Source: Coniferiporia sulphurascens
Lineage: Eukaryota > Basidiomycota > Agaricomycetes > Hymenochaetales > Hymenochaetaceae
DNA: 64,000 nt
Assembly (NCBI GenBank): GCA_002794785.1
Contig: NBBA01000009.1
Coordinates: 1,488,001 to 1,552,000, forward strand
Direction: 5' to 3'
The stretch's first letter is position 1, and each line of letters starts with the position of its first letter. Of the stretch, positions 11,244 to 22,849 are shown in pieces. A model generated the notes under the pieces. It saw only the letters and a list, made by a program, of their open reading frames with translations. It was not told the origin of the DNA and made no database searches. The position numbers and the translations under genes are program-made.

Positions 11244-14237
11244 ATGGCCTCGGACTGTACACACCTAGCGGCGTTGACGAATCTTACTGCACCCAGGCTG
11301 TCTCAGTCTGTGCATCGTGAAGAATGTACACAGTGCTTTGACGACCAGGTGCGGCCCTTTGACTGGCTAAATGCACGGCACCTGTCTTACGCAGTCCTCA
11401 GGACAGCGCGACGGGTATCGATGTATGCCTCTCTTGCTTCAATGGCGGGTGTCTCGACGATGGGAGACACCATGCGCGTACGCACGCCGAGAAGACAGGA
11501 CACACCTTCGCGCTGAACGTCAAGCGCAGGCTCAAGCCAGCGAGCTCAAAGCGGGTGTGTTCCCTCTGTTTCATCCGTTTCATCGAAGCAGATCTGTGCT
11601 GATGTCATGGCGGATATGATTAAGGATGAAAATGAGGAGCCGCCGGCGAAGATGGCGAAGCTCGCGATCGTAGAGGAGCGCAAGGAGGACAAGTACGAGC
11701 ACTTCACGACACTTAGGTGCTGGAAATGCGACGGGGCTAGCGACAAGGGGCGAGAGCTGCCCGAGCTCTCGGGCGACGCAAAAGTGCAGGAACTTTCCCG
11801 GGAGGTCATGAACTCGTTGTCGTCTGCGCGCCAATCCGAGGTCAAGGCATGGGAAGAGGAGATCACGGCCTGCGAGCATACTCTAATGCTCGAGCAAGCT
11901 GCTACCGGGCCCATAGAAGCTTCGGGGCTCGCGCACTGCCAAAAATGTGAGCTCAAGGAGAACTTGTGGCTCTGCCTGGCGTGCGGGTCGCTTGGGTGCG
12001 GCCGACATCAATTTAGCGGACTCAGTGGAAACGGGCACGGGCTGCAGCACTTCCAGGAGACGCATCATCCGGTCAGCGTCAAACTCGGAACAATCACCCC
12101 TGAAGGGACTGCAGGTCAGGCTTTGAGCGAATTGCAATTTTGCAAAGCTCAAAACGGCGTTTTCCAGATATATACTGTTATGAATGCGACGACGCCAGAT
12201 TGGACTTGGATCTCGCTGCGCACTTGCATACATTCGGGATCAATGTTAGCACGCAAAAAAAGACGGAGAAATCCATGACTGAGTTGGTCAGTATCAACTT
12301 CTTTTTGTTCAGCGTATCCTGTCACTTACGCGTATCTATCATGTAGCAAATTGAACATAACCTCAAATTCGACTTCAGTCTCACAGGCGAGGACGGAAAG
12401 GCTCTTGAACCCGTTTTCGGCTCAGGCTTGACTGGCCTCACTAATCTTGGAAACAGGTAAGGTCAAACTTTTCTGCAGATACGTAAGATACTAAGGATTA
12501 TTGGACGTTCAGTTGCTATATGGCTTCAGTCACGCAGGTTCTCTTCGCCCTTCCGGCATTCCAGGCTCGGTACTACCCTACAGCTGCCCGCCACTGGCAA
12601 GCTTGCTCCGAGCCGCTTCCCGCTACATGTCTTGAGTGTCAAATGCACAAACTCGCTGACGGTCTTGTATCTGGTCGTTACTCTAAGCCACGGACAACAC
12701 CATCGGACAATCCGCTTACGCACGAATCACCGACACCAGTTTTCCAAGAGGGTGTTCGCCCTGCGTCCTTCAAAGGGCTCATCGGAAAAGGCCATGCAGA
12801 GTTTGCAACGATGCGCCAGCAAGACGCAGAAGAGTTTCTTTCGCATTTACTCACTGTCCTGCGTCAGGATGCGAAGCGACGTGGTAGCGGCCCTGAGGAG
12901 GAGCCAACGGAAGTCTTCAGGTTTGGGATGGAGCAACGTCTTAGGTGTGGTGATTGCACGCGCGTTAGGTACCGTGTGGATGGTCAGGACGTCGTGAGCG
13001 TTCCGGTACCTGCGGTAGAGAAAGGAAAAGACGCGGAAGGGCGGATACTCTATGAAGATGTTGCGCTAGTAGACACCCTGCGAGCTGTCACTGCGGACGA
13101 AGCACTGGAGTACCAATGCCCGAGCTGCAACAAGAAAGTCATTGCCGTCAAGTAAGGAGTTTACGCCTAACGAACTACCCCAAAGAATACTTATTCAACT
13201 TCCAGGCGGATACGTTTCTCAACCTTCCCTCAGACCCTAGTAATTCACGCCAAGAAATTCCAGCTTGTAAACTGGGTCCCGACTAAGCTTGGTGAGCTCG
13301 AAAACCTTTGTTGTTATACATTGCTGACTTCGAATTAGACATCCCCATTATTCTGCCGGAAAGCGATGAGCTAGTTCTTGACGATTACCCGGGGCGGGGT
13401 CTGCAGCCCGGGGAAACCGAGCTTCCCGACGACTCGACGGGTACTTTTCATCACTCTTGAATAACGGCTCAGCATCCTGAAGCTAAAAAAAATTGTTTGT
13501 AGCGCCGGCAGAGCCGACTTTCGACGAGGGTGCAATGGCCCAGCTAGAAGCGATGGGCTTTCCCCAGATACGCTGCAAAAAGGCGTTACTTGCGACGGGC
13601 AACTCCGACTCCGGAGCGGCCATGGAATGGTTGTTTGCGCATATGGAGGACCCCGGTAAGCAGAATCGTGCCCGTTATACGCGATAGAACTCGCTGCAAC
13701 AGGCCGCATTAAAAACAGACATCGACGACCCCCTCCCTTCTGGAGGGAAAGCAGCATTGGCAGCGAGTGGGCCTGAGCCCTCTGCAGAGCAAGTCGGCAT
13801 GCTCGCCGACATGGGGTTCACTCCTGCCCAAGCGAGAAAAGCGCTCCGAGAGACTGTGAGGTTTAGTCTACCCCGTTAGTATCGACCGATCTGACGCGAA
13901 TCATCGATGACAGGACGGCAACGCCGAGCGCGCGGTCGAGTGGCTTTTCAGCCACCCAGACGACACGGGGGAGGAGTCCGCGCCCCCGGCTTCAAGTTCT
14001 TCACCTGCTGCGCCGGCGCACCCCGGCGGGTCCCCGACGCTCCCGGCGCGATACCGCCTGAAGGCGTTCATTTCGCACAAGGGCCCGTCCGTGCACTCGG
14101 GGCACTATGTCGCGCATATCAGGACGGAGAGGGAGGGCTGGGTGTTGTTCAACGATGAGAAGGTCGTGCGTGCGGATGAGGAGAGTGTGCGGGAGCTGAA
14201 GAAGCTTGCGTATCTGTATGTGTTCGAGCGGGTATAA
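11244..14237 (+). CDS. Ubiquitin-specific protease UBP14/USP5 (isopeptidase T)
   Basis: This enzyme disassembles free polyubiquitin chains. Domains are in canonical order. A cryptic N-terminal zinc finger comes first (CTQCFDDQ, intron, DVCLSCFNGGC, HHARTHAEKTGH). A ZnF-UBP follows, binding the free ubiquitin C-terminus (CEHTL..CQKCELKENLWLCLACGSLGCGRH..GHGLQHF). The USP catalytic core has the Cys box NLGNSCYMAS (about 12510) and the His box PSVHSGHYVAHI (about 14100), with a LRCGDC/YQCPSC insert between them. Two UBA domains lie between the boxes (about 13530-13650 and 13790-13960), as in USP5. About eight or nine exons; the first intron is 11349-11401. A TAA at 14235-14237 ends the gene. All catalytic boxes are intact, so it should be active. 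It converges on RPF2 with 290 bp between stops. Confidence 0.95.
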
Positions 14238-14527
14238 GGTTCGTGGCTGGGGTATTTGCATTGAGAAGTAAAAGGAGAGATAGCAGCATTTTGAAGAACT
14301 TTTAACGCGATCTGCAATGTACAAATAGTAGAACCAAATCAAACTGAGTCAATGTTCGTATCGCTTTTATGCATAGATGTGCGAGTGATTCTCTCATAGT
14401 CATAGTCCAGCAGACCAAGTTGAATCACCCTTGATACCTGAATACATTAGACCCAGTGTAAGTTATACAATTAGTAGAACATACAAATACAGAGAGGAGA
14501 AACAGTAAACAAAAGAGAAGGGAATCG

Positions 14528-15766
14528 TTACATCCTCTTCCTCCGCTTCGTATTCCTTTCCTGGACCTCCTCCTCTTCGCTGTCTGAACCCTCCTCGCGC
14601 GCAGCTTTCAGACCCTTCATCTTCCTCGTCTGCAACCTGCCCAGGTCCTGTTTACCGACATGCAGACGCCCACGCAGGTCGCCCATCTCGTCGACCTCGA
14701 AGTTCTTCTTGCGCCTGCCCAGGCCCTTCTCCACCTCCTGCTTCTTGAGCTTCGGGCGGCGCAGCGCGGCCTTGAGCATCTCCGCGTCGGGCGCCTGGTG
14801 GCGCCGCAGCGAGAGGTCGAGCGAGGGCCCCATCGGGACGAGCTCGATGCGCGGGACCTTCGTGCCTGAGGCGACGGCGCTGACGGTGTACGTGCGCAGG
14901 TGCACCTTCGGGAGATTCGCTGTGTCGTCCGCGGCGGTGGGGTCTAGGGACATCGTGGATAGCAGCCCGGGCGGCGTTGGTGCGAGCTGCACGCTGATGA
15001 CGTGCTCGATGCCTGAGAGGTGTACGCCCTCGAGGACCTCGCTGCCGAAGAAGTCGAGCAGGAGCGACTTGAGCTGCATGAAGCGCGGGTGCGTGTCGAA
15101 GAGCTCCGAGGCGAAGTGCATAAGTGGACGATGACCCGGCGTCGATTTTTTTGTCTGCGCATTTCATCGGAGGGCCCGATCAGCTTCTATGCGCGCAAGA
15201 GGAGAAGGAAGGCGCCCTCGTTCGTTACTCACTTTGAAGTGCTCCATGCTCACGAATTTGTCCACGCCGAGCTCGCACATGTCCAGGACCTTGCCGTTGA
15301 ACATGCGCACAAACGTCAGCCCGTCGGGCCTCTTCTTCGTGCTCTGTCCAATCACGAACATCGACGCGTCGTTCTTGCGCGCCCAGAACTCCAGCGAAGA
15401 GGTGTCTTCGAACGGGCGGACGGTGTTCTTTTTTGAGAACGAGATGGCGTCCGGACGCTTCAGAGCCATCTGACGAACGTGAAAAGAAAGAAAGAAATCA
15501 TAATCAGTTCCCGAGGCACAGACCGCGAGACTCAGTATAGGAAACTAAACTCACCAGCTCTTTCATGGCCGCGTTCAAGACCTCGCCAGTGGAGGTCCCC
15601 TTGACGAAAATTGCCGTGCGGGGATCCTCGACCTCCTTGGGCTCTCGGGCATCAAGTGCCCTTTTCGAGCGGGCATTGCGGGGTTTTCTGTATGATATGA
15701 GTTAGTCAAAGGAGAAGGAGAAGGAGGATAAAAAAACTCGGCGTGAACGTACACTACTCTGAGCAT
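14528..15766 (-). CDS. RPF2: Ribosome biogenesis factor RPF2 (Brix domain)
   Basis: Rpf2 works with Rrs1 to load the 5S RNP onto pre-60S particles in the nucleolus. The protein starts MLRVVKPRNARSKRALD, with an intron after GTAGT (donor GTACGT) joining codons exactly as in the family. It continues with the Brix region: EVEDPRTAIFVKG, KNTVRPFEDTSSLEFWARKNDASMF, STKKRPDGLTFVRMFNGKVLDM, then after another intron KSTPGHRPLMHFASELFDTHPRF. The tail is basic and acidic (RKMKGL, SDSEEEE, KRRKRM), usual for nucleolar factors. Four exons are needed, with intron regions near 15156-15240, 15470-15555 and 15688-15753. Length is about 340 residues, normal for the family. Confidence 0.93.
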
Positions 15767-16046
15767 GTTGACCGCCCGTAAAAGACGACGAGCGTCGTGC
15801 CCCCGTCGGAGGTCTTCAAAATTCTTCGCATCCCGAAGCGTGTATGCCTTACTAGGAAGGTTGCTCTCACGATCCCGTGCGTTTGTTGATCGCCCCCCTC
15901 CGACTCCGAGTCCGAAGCTTAAGCTTGAAGGTCCAGCGTCGTCTCCGTCCTTAAATTCTCACAAGCTTAGCTGGTCCACCTTGTACTTCAGCAGAGTATA
16001 CAAAGGCTCCGGAATTAACGGATTTATTCGCTTCGGCATAATCTAG
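15765..16046 (+). CDS. Small basic ORF, head-to-head with RPF2 (doubtful)
   Basis: A 93-codon ORF starts on the ATG embedded in the CATG that also gives the RPF2 start on the other strand. The product is Arg/Ser-rich at the N-terminus and has no recognisable domain. It lies in what must be the RPF2 promoter and 5' UTR, so it may be a chance ORF. Confidence 0.15.
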   Translation: MLTARKRRRASCPRRRSSKFFASRSVYALLGRLLSRSRAFVDRPPPTPSPKLKLEGPASSPSLNSHKLSWSTLYFSRVYKGSGINGFIRFGII

Positions 16047-19000
16047 TGCTTTCCATATGACTTTTGCGCGGTCACGCCGGATTTGGTGAGGATTTATTTG
16101 GCGAGACGATATGCTCCGAAGCCAGCAAGCAGAGCTGGGCCATATGAGCCACTCATGCGCCGCCTGTGCGCGCGGTCGCGCATGCAATACCCGGCTCGTC
16201 TCGTCTAGGCGCGTGCTCTTTCTCCCCTGATGACTCAATTGCCAACGCGTCGTCCGTGCAGACCATGCGGACACCCCCCTATCCACATGAAGCCATTCGA
16301 TTTCCCTCTCTTTTTCACGCCCTGACTGGTACTGGTTGCGGCCGCGATCAAGCAGCCTCGAGGATCACAGTTGTTTTTGGAGGGCGTTCGCTCCCTTCCT
16401 GGTTTAACGCGGATCTGAGTACAGGTCTGGAGTTGGAATGGGTACTTGCTCTAGAACGGTCTGTCAGAACGTTAACGTTGCTGGTCCCTTTATTTCGATG
16501 CCACATCGCACGTTCAAGGTCGGCCTTGTCTGTTCTGCAACGGAACTGTGCTGTCTGCATCACTGAATTTCTCCCAGAGTCCCAGACGATCTCCGGATCT
16601 TTTGGCGGGACAGGCTGGACGCTTGACAAGGAAAGATAGCTCCTGTTGTTCTCGGAGGGTTTCGACGGTCTGTTGCGTCTCTGTTTGGTCTTGTTGCTGT
16701 CCCTTGGGCCGCTTGCTATGATTGGACCCTTACGCCGATACACGCTTAATCGCACCCTCCGTGTCGAAACGCATGGTAGGCCTTTCCCGTTATTTAGTGG
16801 GAAATGACGAGCCGAGTGCTTTCGGCCGAGTTTTACTTGGGCGCTCGAGATCGTATGGGTGGACAGCGAACAACGTGCAACTCCGAGCTCGGCAAGGTGG
16901 TCATCGCATGCTTCGTCGCGAACTCGGAGTCTTTGATCTTCAGCCCCATGGCTATAAGGAAAGAGCCGAAAGCTATCACTGCCTATCAGCCTAAGTGCGG
17001 ACGGAGCAATTTGTTGTGCTTTTGGGTACATCGATTTTCTCAGTCGACGGACCGGGGACGCCTGCGTGCGGAGAGAACGGAATGTTATGTACTGTAATGC
17101 GACTAGGCTTGTGAATTCGAAGCGGAGTGCGCCGCCGTGTTACTTGTACTTTTGTTACTTCTTTTTTCTAAGCGAAGGGACTCTGGAGTGGTAATGAAAG
17201 AACGAGCTAGCCTGCAAAGGACCCGCCGGGCGGGCGGGCGTTCCTGACAATCATCAATCTGCCCTCGACAGTGTGCAGGCACCAGGTCGCCTTTAGACTT
17301 TAGCTTTCTGGCTGTATCATTGGTCATTGGTTTGTACTAGCACCTGCCCAGACTATCTGCGCGGTACCTGGAATCGACAGATGCGCTTCGGGTCTTCGAG
17401 TCTGCAAGTGGGCGTAAGGCACCCGACGACGACATGCCGCGCCGCGGTGGGGAATACCGAATACGTACTGTACTTCTTTTTTTTAATGCTAGTACCGATA
17501 CATGTGATCCACGATTTAATGTACAGATTAGGTGGTGGTGTGCAGAGGCAGGTACGTGTACCGTGTCGGTGTCCCTTTCGGGCTTGATCTTTGCGACGGA
17601 TCAAGCCTCGAAGGCCTAGGGGGGGGCGTCCTGAAAATCAGCAGTCGAAGCCACAGAAGTTTTGCTACATGTACAAACGCGTCCGCGGCGGCTGCTTAAA
17701 ATGAAATGCAGCCTGCTACGCTTCCCGGTCATCGACGTCTTGGGCCGGCGCCGGTATCGAGAAAGGAGAAAATTTGAGATTGACTTGGAGGCCGTGAAGT
17801 CGCGCGAAAGATTGAGTTGCGTCTCACTGGTGCTTATCGCCCTTTTGCTGTGTCGTCCGAAACCTGGACTTGTGTGTGCAGTGCCGCGTCGGGCGATGCC
17901 GTATATGTAATGTAATGTATGTATGTAACTAAACTACTCTTTACACAACTTTAAACCAGTAAGGTTTGATACATCATCATCAAAAATGCGTGGTTTCCGA
18001 GTCCGAGTCCGAGTCCGAATCCGAGTGTTTTTTTCTCCTGTCGAACTCAATTGCCTTTTGGTCAAAAAAAAAGTTGTTCCAGATGCCGATGTAACAGCAC
18101 AGAACGGTGTGCGGTGTGCGGTGTGGGTGTGGGTTGATTGCGCTAGTCTGAGTGCCAGCAAGGCTCCGAGTCGAGCAAGTCTTTCAAGCTTTCCCTTGTG
18201 GCTAGTTCTCCGCTCCGTGCCCCTTAAACTTGTCTTCGGCAAAAATGCGGGCCCTTCGATCGCCCCCCCGGCCCCGGCCCGCCAAATCGATTTATGCTTG
18301 TCTGGATCGTCAATTAAACACAGCAAATGATAGTCACTAAACTCAAGCTATCCGAGTCGGTCCGCCTTAGGTCGCCTCCGAGCTCGTCGCACGTCGCACG
18401 TCGCAGTCCCCGTAGCCACGGTCACGTGGGCCCAGCACCAGCAAGCGCATTTTCGCCCGAAGCGCAGGCGTGTGAAGGACACATCATCAGCGCGCGTTGG
18501 CCGAGGCTTTTACGAGTTGTCGTGGAGAATGCAAGAGGGGTTCTCCCGGGCGGTTCGCGCCCGCAGAGAGAGAAAAAATGCAAATTCCATCTTTAGGCTA
18601 AACACGTCAGTCAGCCTTTCCGGAGTTCTCAGCCTGCAGTAAGCGGCCACCTAGAGTTTCGCTAGTACTAGTACCAGTATTGTCGCCGCCGGGCGGGCGG
18701 GTCGGGTCAACTCCTTCAGCTGGGTACTTGAATTTAACGTACTTTCGTATCGAATTGTATTGTATTGTATTGTATTGTATTGCCTGAGCAAGCACCCGGT
18801 GGCTTCGTGGTTTATTCTCCCGGGGGGTCTTCTATCGCGGCGTAAGCCTTCCCAAGTTGTTTCTCGGATGCAAGTAGGGCCTGCGTTGGGTGGCCCTTGG
18901 GTGGGAGTTTTGTCCCCTGTGTGCTCAGGCTGCACATGCACGGCTCTAGAGGGCTATAGTTGGCGTCGCGGTCCCGCAGAGTACAATAATGGCCTCTTTC

Positions 19001-22000
19001 GGGACGGACGGAAGAGTAGGGGGGGGAATAGCTATTCACTCCCTCCGTCGTACCGAGGCTCAGAGCCAGAGCCAATACATTCCCCTCGAGCATGTTATTG
19101 AGATAGATCGTCGCTTCCCAATAGAGACGTATACCGGGCTGGAGATATTACGACTCCGCGAGAGAACCCGTCGAGACCCGGGTGCGCGGGGCACAGAAGT
19201 AATGGCAGGGAGAACAAGGGTCGCCTTACTCGATGACCGGTCGTGGTCTCTCGTCGCGCGCTATCCGGCAATTCGAAATACGGGTGGTGCCACGAGAGAC
19301 GGCGCGGCCCACGGGGTGCTGGGGGCTCCAGAACGGCTGGAACTTGCGCGGGGGGCCAACTGCGAATCGGAGGGAGGGTGCTACGTACGCGGAGAGGAGA
19401 GCATTCTGATGGACGCAGTCGTGTCGTGCGGGGACGGACGACGTTCTCTCGCTCTCACAGAAAAGAAACGAAACGTAGCCATCTCGGTGTGGAAACTTGT
19501 CCATGGGAATTTCTCCCCCTTGCAATTCGCCCACCCTCGCCCTCGCCGTCTTTACGATTCACCCTGCTGTTTATCCATCGCGTCCCGCGTTTCGAGACGT
19601 GCGCTCGGTCTGGCCGTAAGTACAATGATAGAACTCGCGAACAGTAAGATGCCTCCTTTTTGATATCGGCAGATTGGGCTTGAGATTTCAAGTTGGCGGG
19701 CGCTCCCAAAGACAGACGCGAAGCGAGAAAGCGGACAACCTCTCGAGTCTCGCGCGTCGATAGTCCGGCGGGACGAAAGATTGAGCAGTCGAACCGATGG
19801 GCAATTGGAACTGGGAAGCGTTCGTTGTATGCAACGGAATCAGACGTTCTGACTCCCCCAAGTGGATGGATTACACGGAACATCGCGCGCGCGCGTCGAT
19901 GTGAACAGTTAGTTGTTCCGCAACAGCCTCAAATGATCCATCTGTCCTGTCTCACAGCAGGCTTTTTCACCATCAGCACTCTGTAGCCGATATCGATCGT
20001 TCTCAAACTTTGAACCCCCTCTGAAGCTCACGATGCGCCACTAACTGTTGCTTTGCTTTGCTGCTCCGAACTTGCTTTTTGCTGCTCACGCTCACGCTCC
20101 CAGCGACCGATCTAGAGCGGGAAGAGCGTTCCCTTCGTGCTACGAGATCAAAGCAGCACTGGCACTTTGTGTACTCCTGATTTACGAGAAGATGGAAAAT
20201 CTGATCCCGGATCCCGTCTGAAAGCGGCCCATCCCCATCCCCATCCCCCATCGCGAAGAGACCGGCACGGTATGCTGGGATTTCCGTGCTCGAAGTCAAG
20301 GCCCACCTTGGCGGTGATGAGTTCTGTCGGACGTTTCGCGGTGATCGCTGTCTATTTTCGAGACCCTTGGCCTTTGGGTGGGGGAGGGACATGAATCAGA
20401 ATCATATACCATATACCATATACATGTATTGCGACCCTGCAAACCCAAAACCGCGCGCGCCGCGCCACCGGCACCGGCCCACCGCTTTGCTTGCCTGGCT
20501 TGGAGAGATAGTTTATTTGCTGTATATGTACAGTATCGTGATACATCATACGGTACGGGTCCCTGGGTCCCTGGGTCCGACTCGCGCATGCGGACCGTGA
20601 CGGGGAGCGGCCGCTGGTGCCGCGCTTTGGCATACATACACGTACTTTTTTTTAGTATCTCGGCGCAGGAAGGAATGGATGTACTGTATGCGCCGGTGTC
20701 TAGCGAACACGAACACGAACACGGAAGGCCGTTTTTTTCCTCCGAGTCCGAATGAAGATAGGAAAGATAGAGGGATCGGAGTGCGTTTTGTCATTTAGCA
20801 TAGCAATTTCAAAGTTTTCTGTTGTAGCGGTGCTTATGACATGGACGAATTGTCGGGGCTTCAAACTGGCGCTCTCGGTGGCGTATGTCACCGACCCACC
20901 GGCTTGTTTGATATGAGCGAGTGTCGGGAACCGGGTCCGCTCGTAATATCGCATTTGTTGAGAATGATTGATTGATTTGATGATTGATGACGCGGAACAG
21001 CCCACAGCCCCAGTGTCTCGACTCTTGAACAAACGGGAAGATACTTGCCCATGATGTCCATTAATAATACCATGGCTTGGCTCCCGGGTCATTGGAGTTC
21101 CGTCGCCGTCGCCCGCTGGCCGGGTCGGCTTGGGACTTGTTTCTAATACCGGCCCAAAAGATCAACCTTCGCACATCCGAAAGTCGAGCAAGGGGGAGGA
21201 AAGAAAGAAAGCTGCCCGAGACGTCACTGCACACCGCTTCCCGTTTCCCGTTTCCCTTTCATTCTTTTCGCTCCTTCCGCAAAGAGAGAGAGAGAGAGGG
21301 AGTCGCAGAAAGGTGCGTATTGCACCCGCGTTGGTGCGTGGTGCGTGTGCGACTCGGAGCGCTCCGATTCCGATCTAGGGAGCATGTGATAGCGCTTGCG
21401 GCTTGATAACAGAACAAAACGATGTAGTTTCTCCGTCTCTCCAAGAATAGGCGTTTTTCGGCGAATTGTTAAGATGGAGGGGTGAAAATTAATTGCCATA
21501 AACGTGTGTACAATGTAACGGTTCGATCACCGGCTAATAATGGGACAATTTGTGTCGGTCGCTGGGGCTCTTGGCTGTATCCACTCAATTCTCCTCGGTG
21601 TTCTTGCATTTTGCAGCTGGAAGTGTTACCTGAACATAGTCCAGGCTCTTTCTGAGCAGGAATTCGGGAGGAAAACTGGAAACTACTCATACAAGCTTCA
21701 AAATCAAAATTTGCCAACAAAGGTTCACAGAAAATAGTATGACATAAGTGGCATATTGTTTGCCGCATAATTCGGGTGTCATCTTGGAAAAGCAACCATT
21801 GCGATTGACGAAGAGATAGCGGAGAAAGACGCAAAACAAAAGTCAGTCACCGTTGCAGATCTATTTTCCTGTTATGGACGTTATCCCTTTAGGCTACCCC
21901 TTCCTTTTTTGGGACCTTGCCCATAGCCGAAGTGATTAATTACAGTGTACCGTAACGAGTTTGACATTTCGTGGGAAATGCTTGTGCCCAATTTCGCCAT

Positions 22001-22849
22001 ATTTCTCCGTTCTGCTATATCTCATCCAATTTGTGCATAGATAGCCACTTCCTCACCGGAGTAAAGAACTGCAGGAATTAACTCGATATTCTCTGGTGAT
22101 TGACTGTACATACATGTAATGAATTTGAAATTAACTTTAAAACAGATGTGAGTAATACCGGAAATGTCGGATTCGAGGGGTCGCTCGGGCGGCTCGGGAA
22201 GAAGCTGCCGGCGGCGCAGGCGAGTGGCTGTGCCATCCGTCGGGGCCTGGACCTGACTTTCAGGAGAGGGAGGAGGGGGAAAAGGAGGGAGGAAAAGAAG
22301 GGAGAAAACTTCGAAATTTCGAAATTTCTTTTTTGGGATAAACTCAAAACAAACTCTGATTGCTTTGTAAGCAGAGCGAAAGCGCAGCCTCCCCCCTCCC
22401 CGCGATCGGCGATATGCGAGGGAGGGGAGGGAGAGCGGCGAGAGCGGTGCGGTCCGACTCGGCGCGGCACGGTACGGCTCGGCAGACGTGGACACGTGCC
22501 GAGTGTGCCGGGGATCGGAATCAAAGCATGACGAGAGGGAGAGAGAAGAAAAAAAGGAGAAAAAAAGAGAGAGGGAGAGAGGTGGGGAGAAAAAACAAGC
22601 GTGAGCGAAAATCAACGGCTGAAACTGGCTCGGGACGTGGCGGGGCACGGGTGGACACCCCATGGTGCCTGACAGATCAAGATTACCACATAGGTTCCGG
22701 ATTAGGCAGGGGCCGAGGAACTGGCGCCGGATTGGGACTCCGCTGGGGCGTGCCTTAATTCGGATGTTGCAAGTCAGGCACGACAGGATAAGAAGCGACT
22801 CGCTCACTCTCTTGCTCTCCTACTTGAGTTGCGCCCGACGGCCCTCCAA
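16047..22849. other. Long gene-poor upstream flank of the C2H2 gene
   Basis: Almost 6.8 kb with no ORF that looks like a real protein; the longest readings (up to 227 codons) are low-quality and fall on both strands over the same bases. It contains a TTGTA/TATTG pentanucleotide repeat near 18745-18783, a CCCCAT repeat near 20228-20252, CATATAC repeats near 20403-20424, and a purine-only tract near 22510-22600. Several CCGAGTC/GACTCGG motifs are present, including three in tandem at 17997-18015. Two adjacent GAAATTTC palindromes lie at 22313-22328. I read this as regulatory or 5' leader sequence of the transcription factor gene. Confidence 0.55.
18745..18783. repeat. Pentanucleotide microsatellite (TATTG)n
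   Basis: Consecutive TATTG units, about six copies, ending in TATTGCC at 18783. Confidence 0.85.

Noticed and set aside
16348..17031. 227-codon minus-strand ORF and other long ORFs between 16 and 20.6 kb
   Set aside because: Random-looking composition, overlapping ORFs on both strands, no splice support and no motif.
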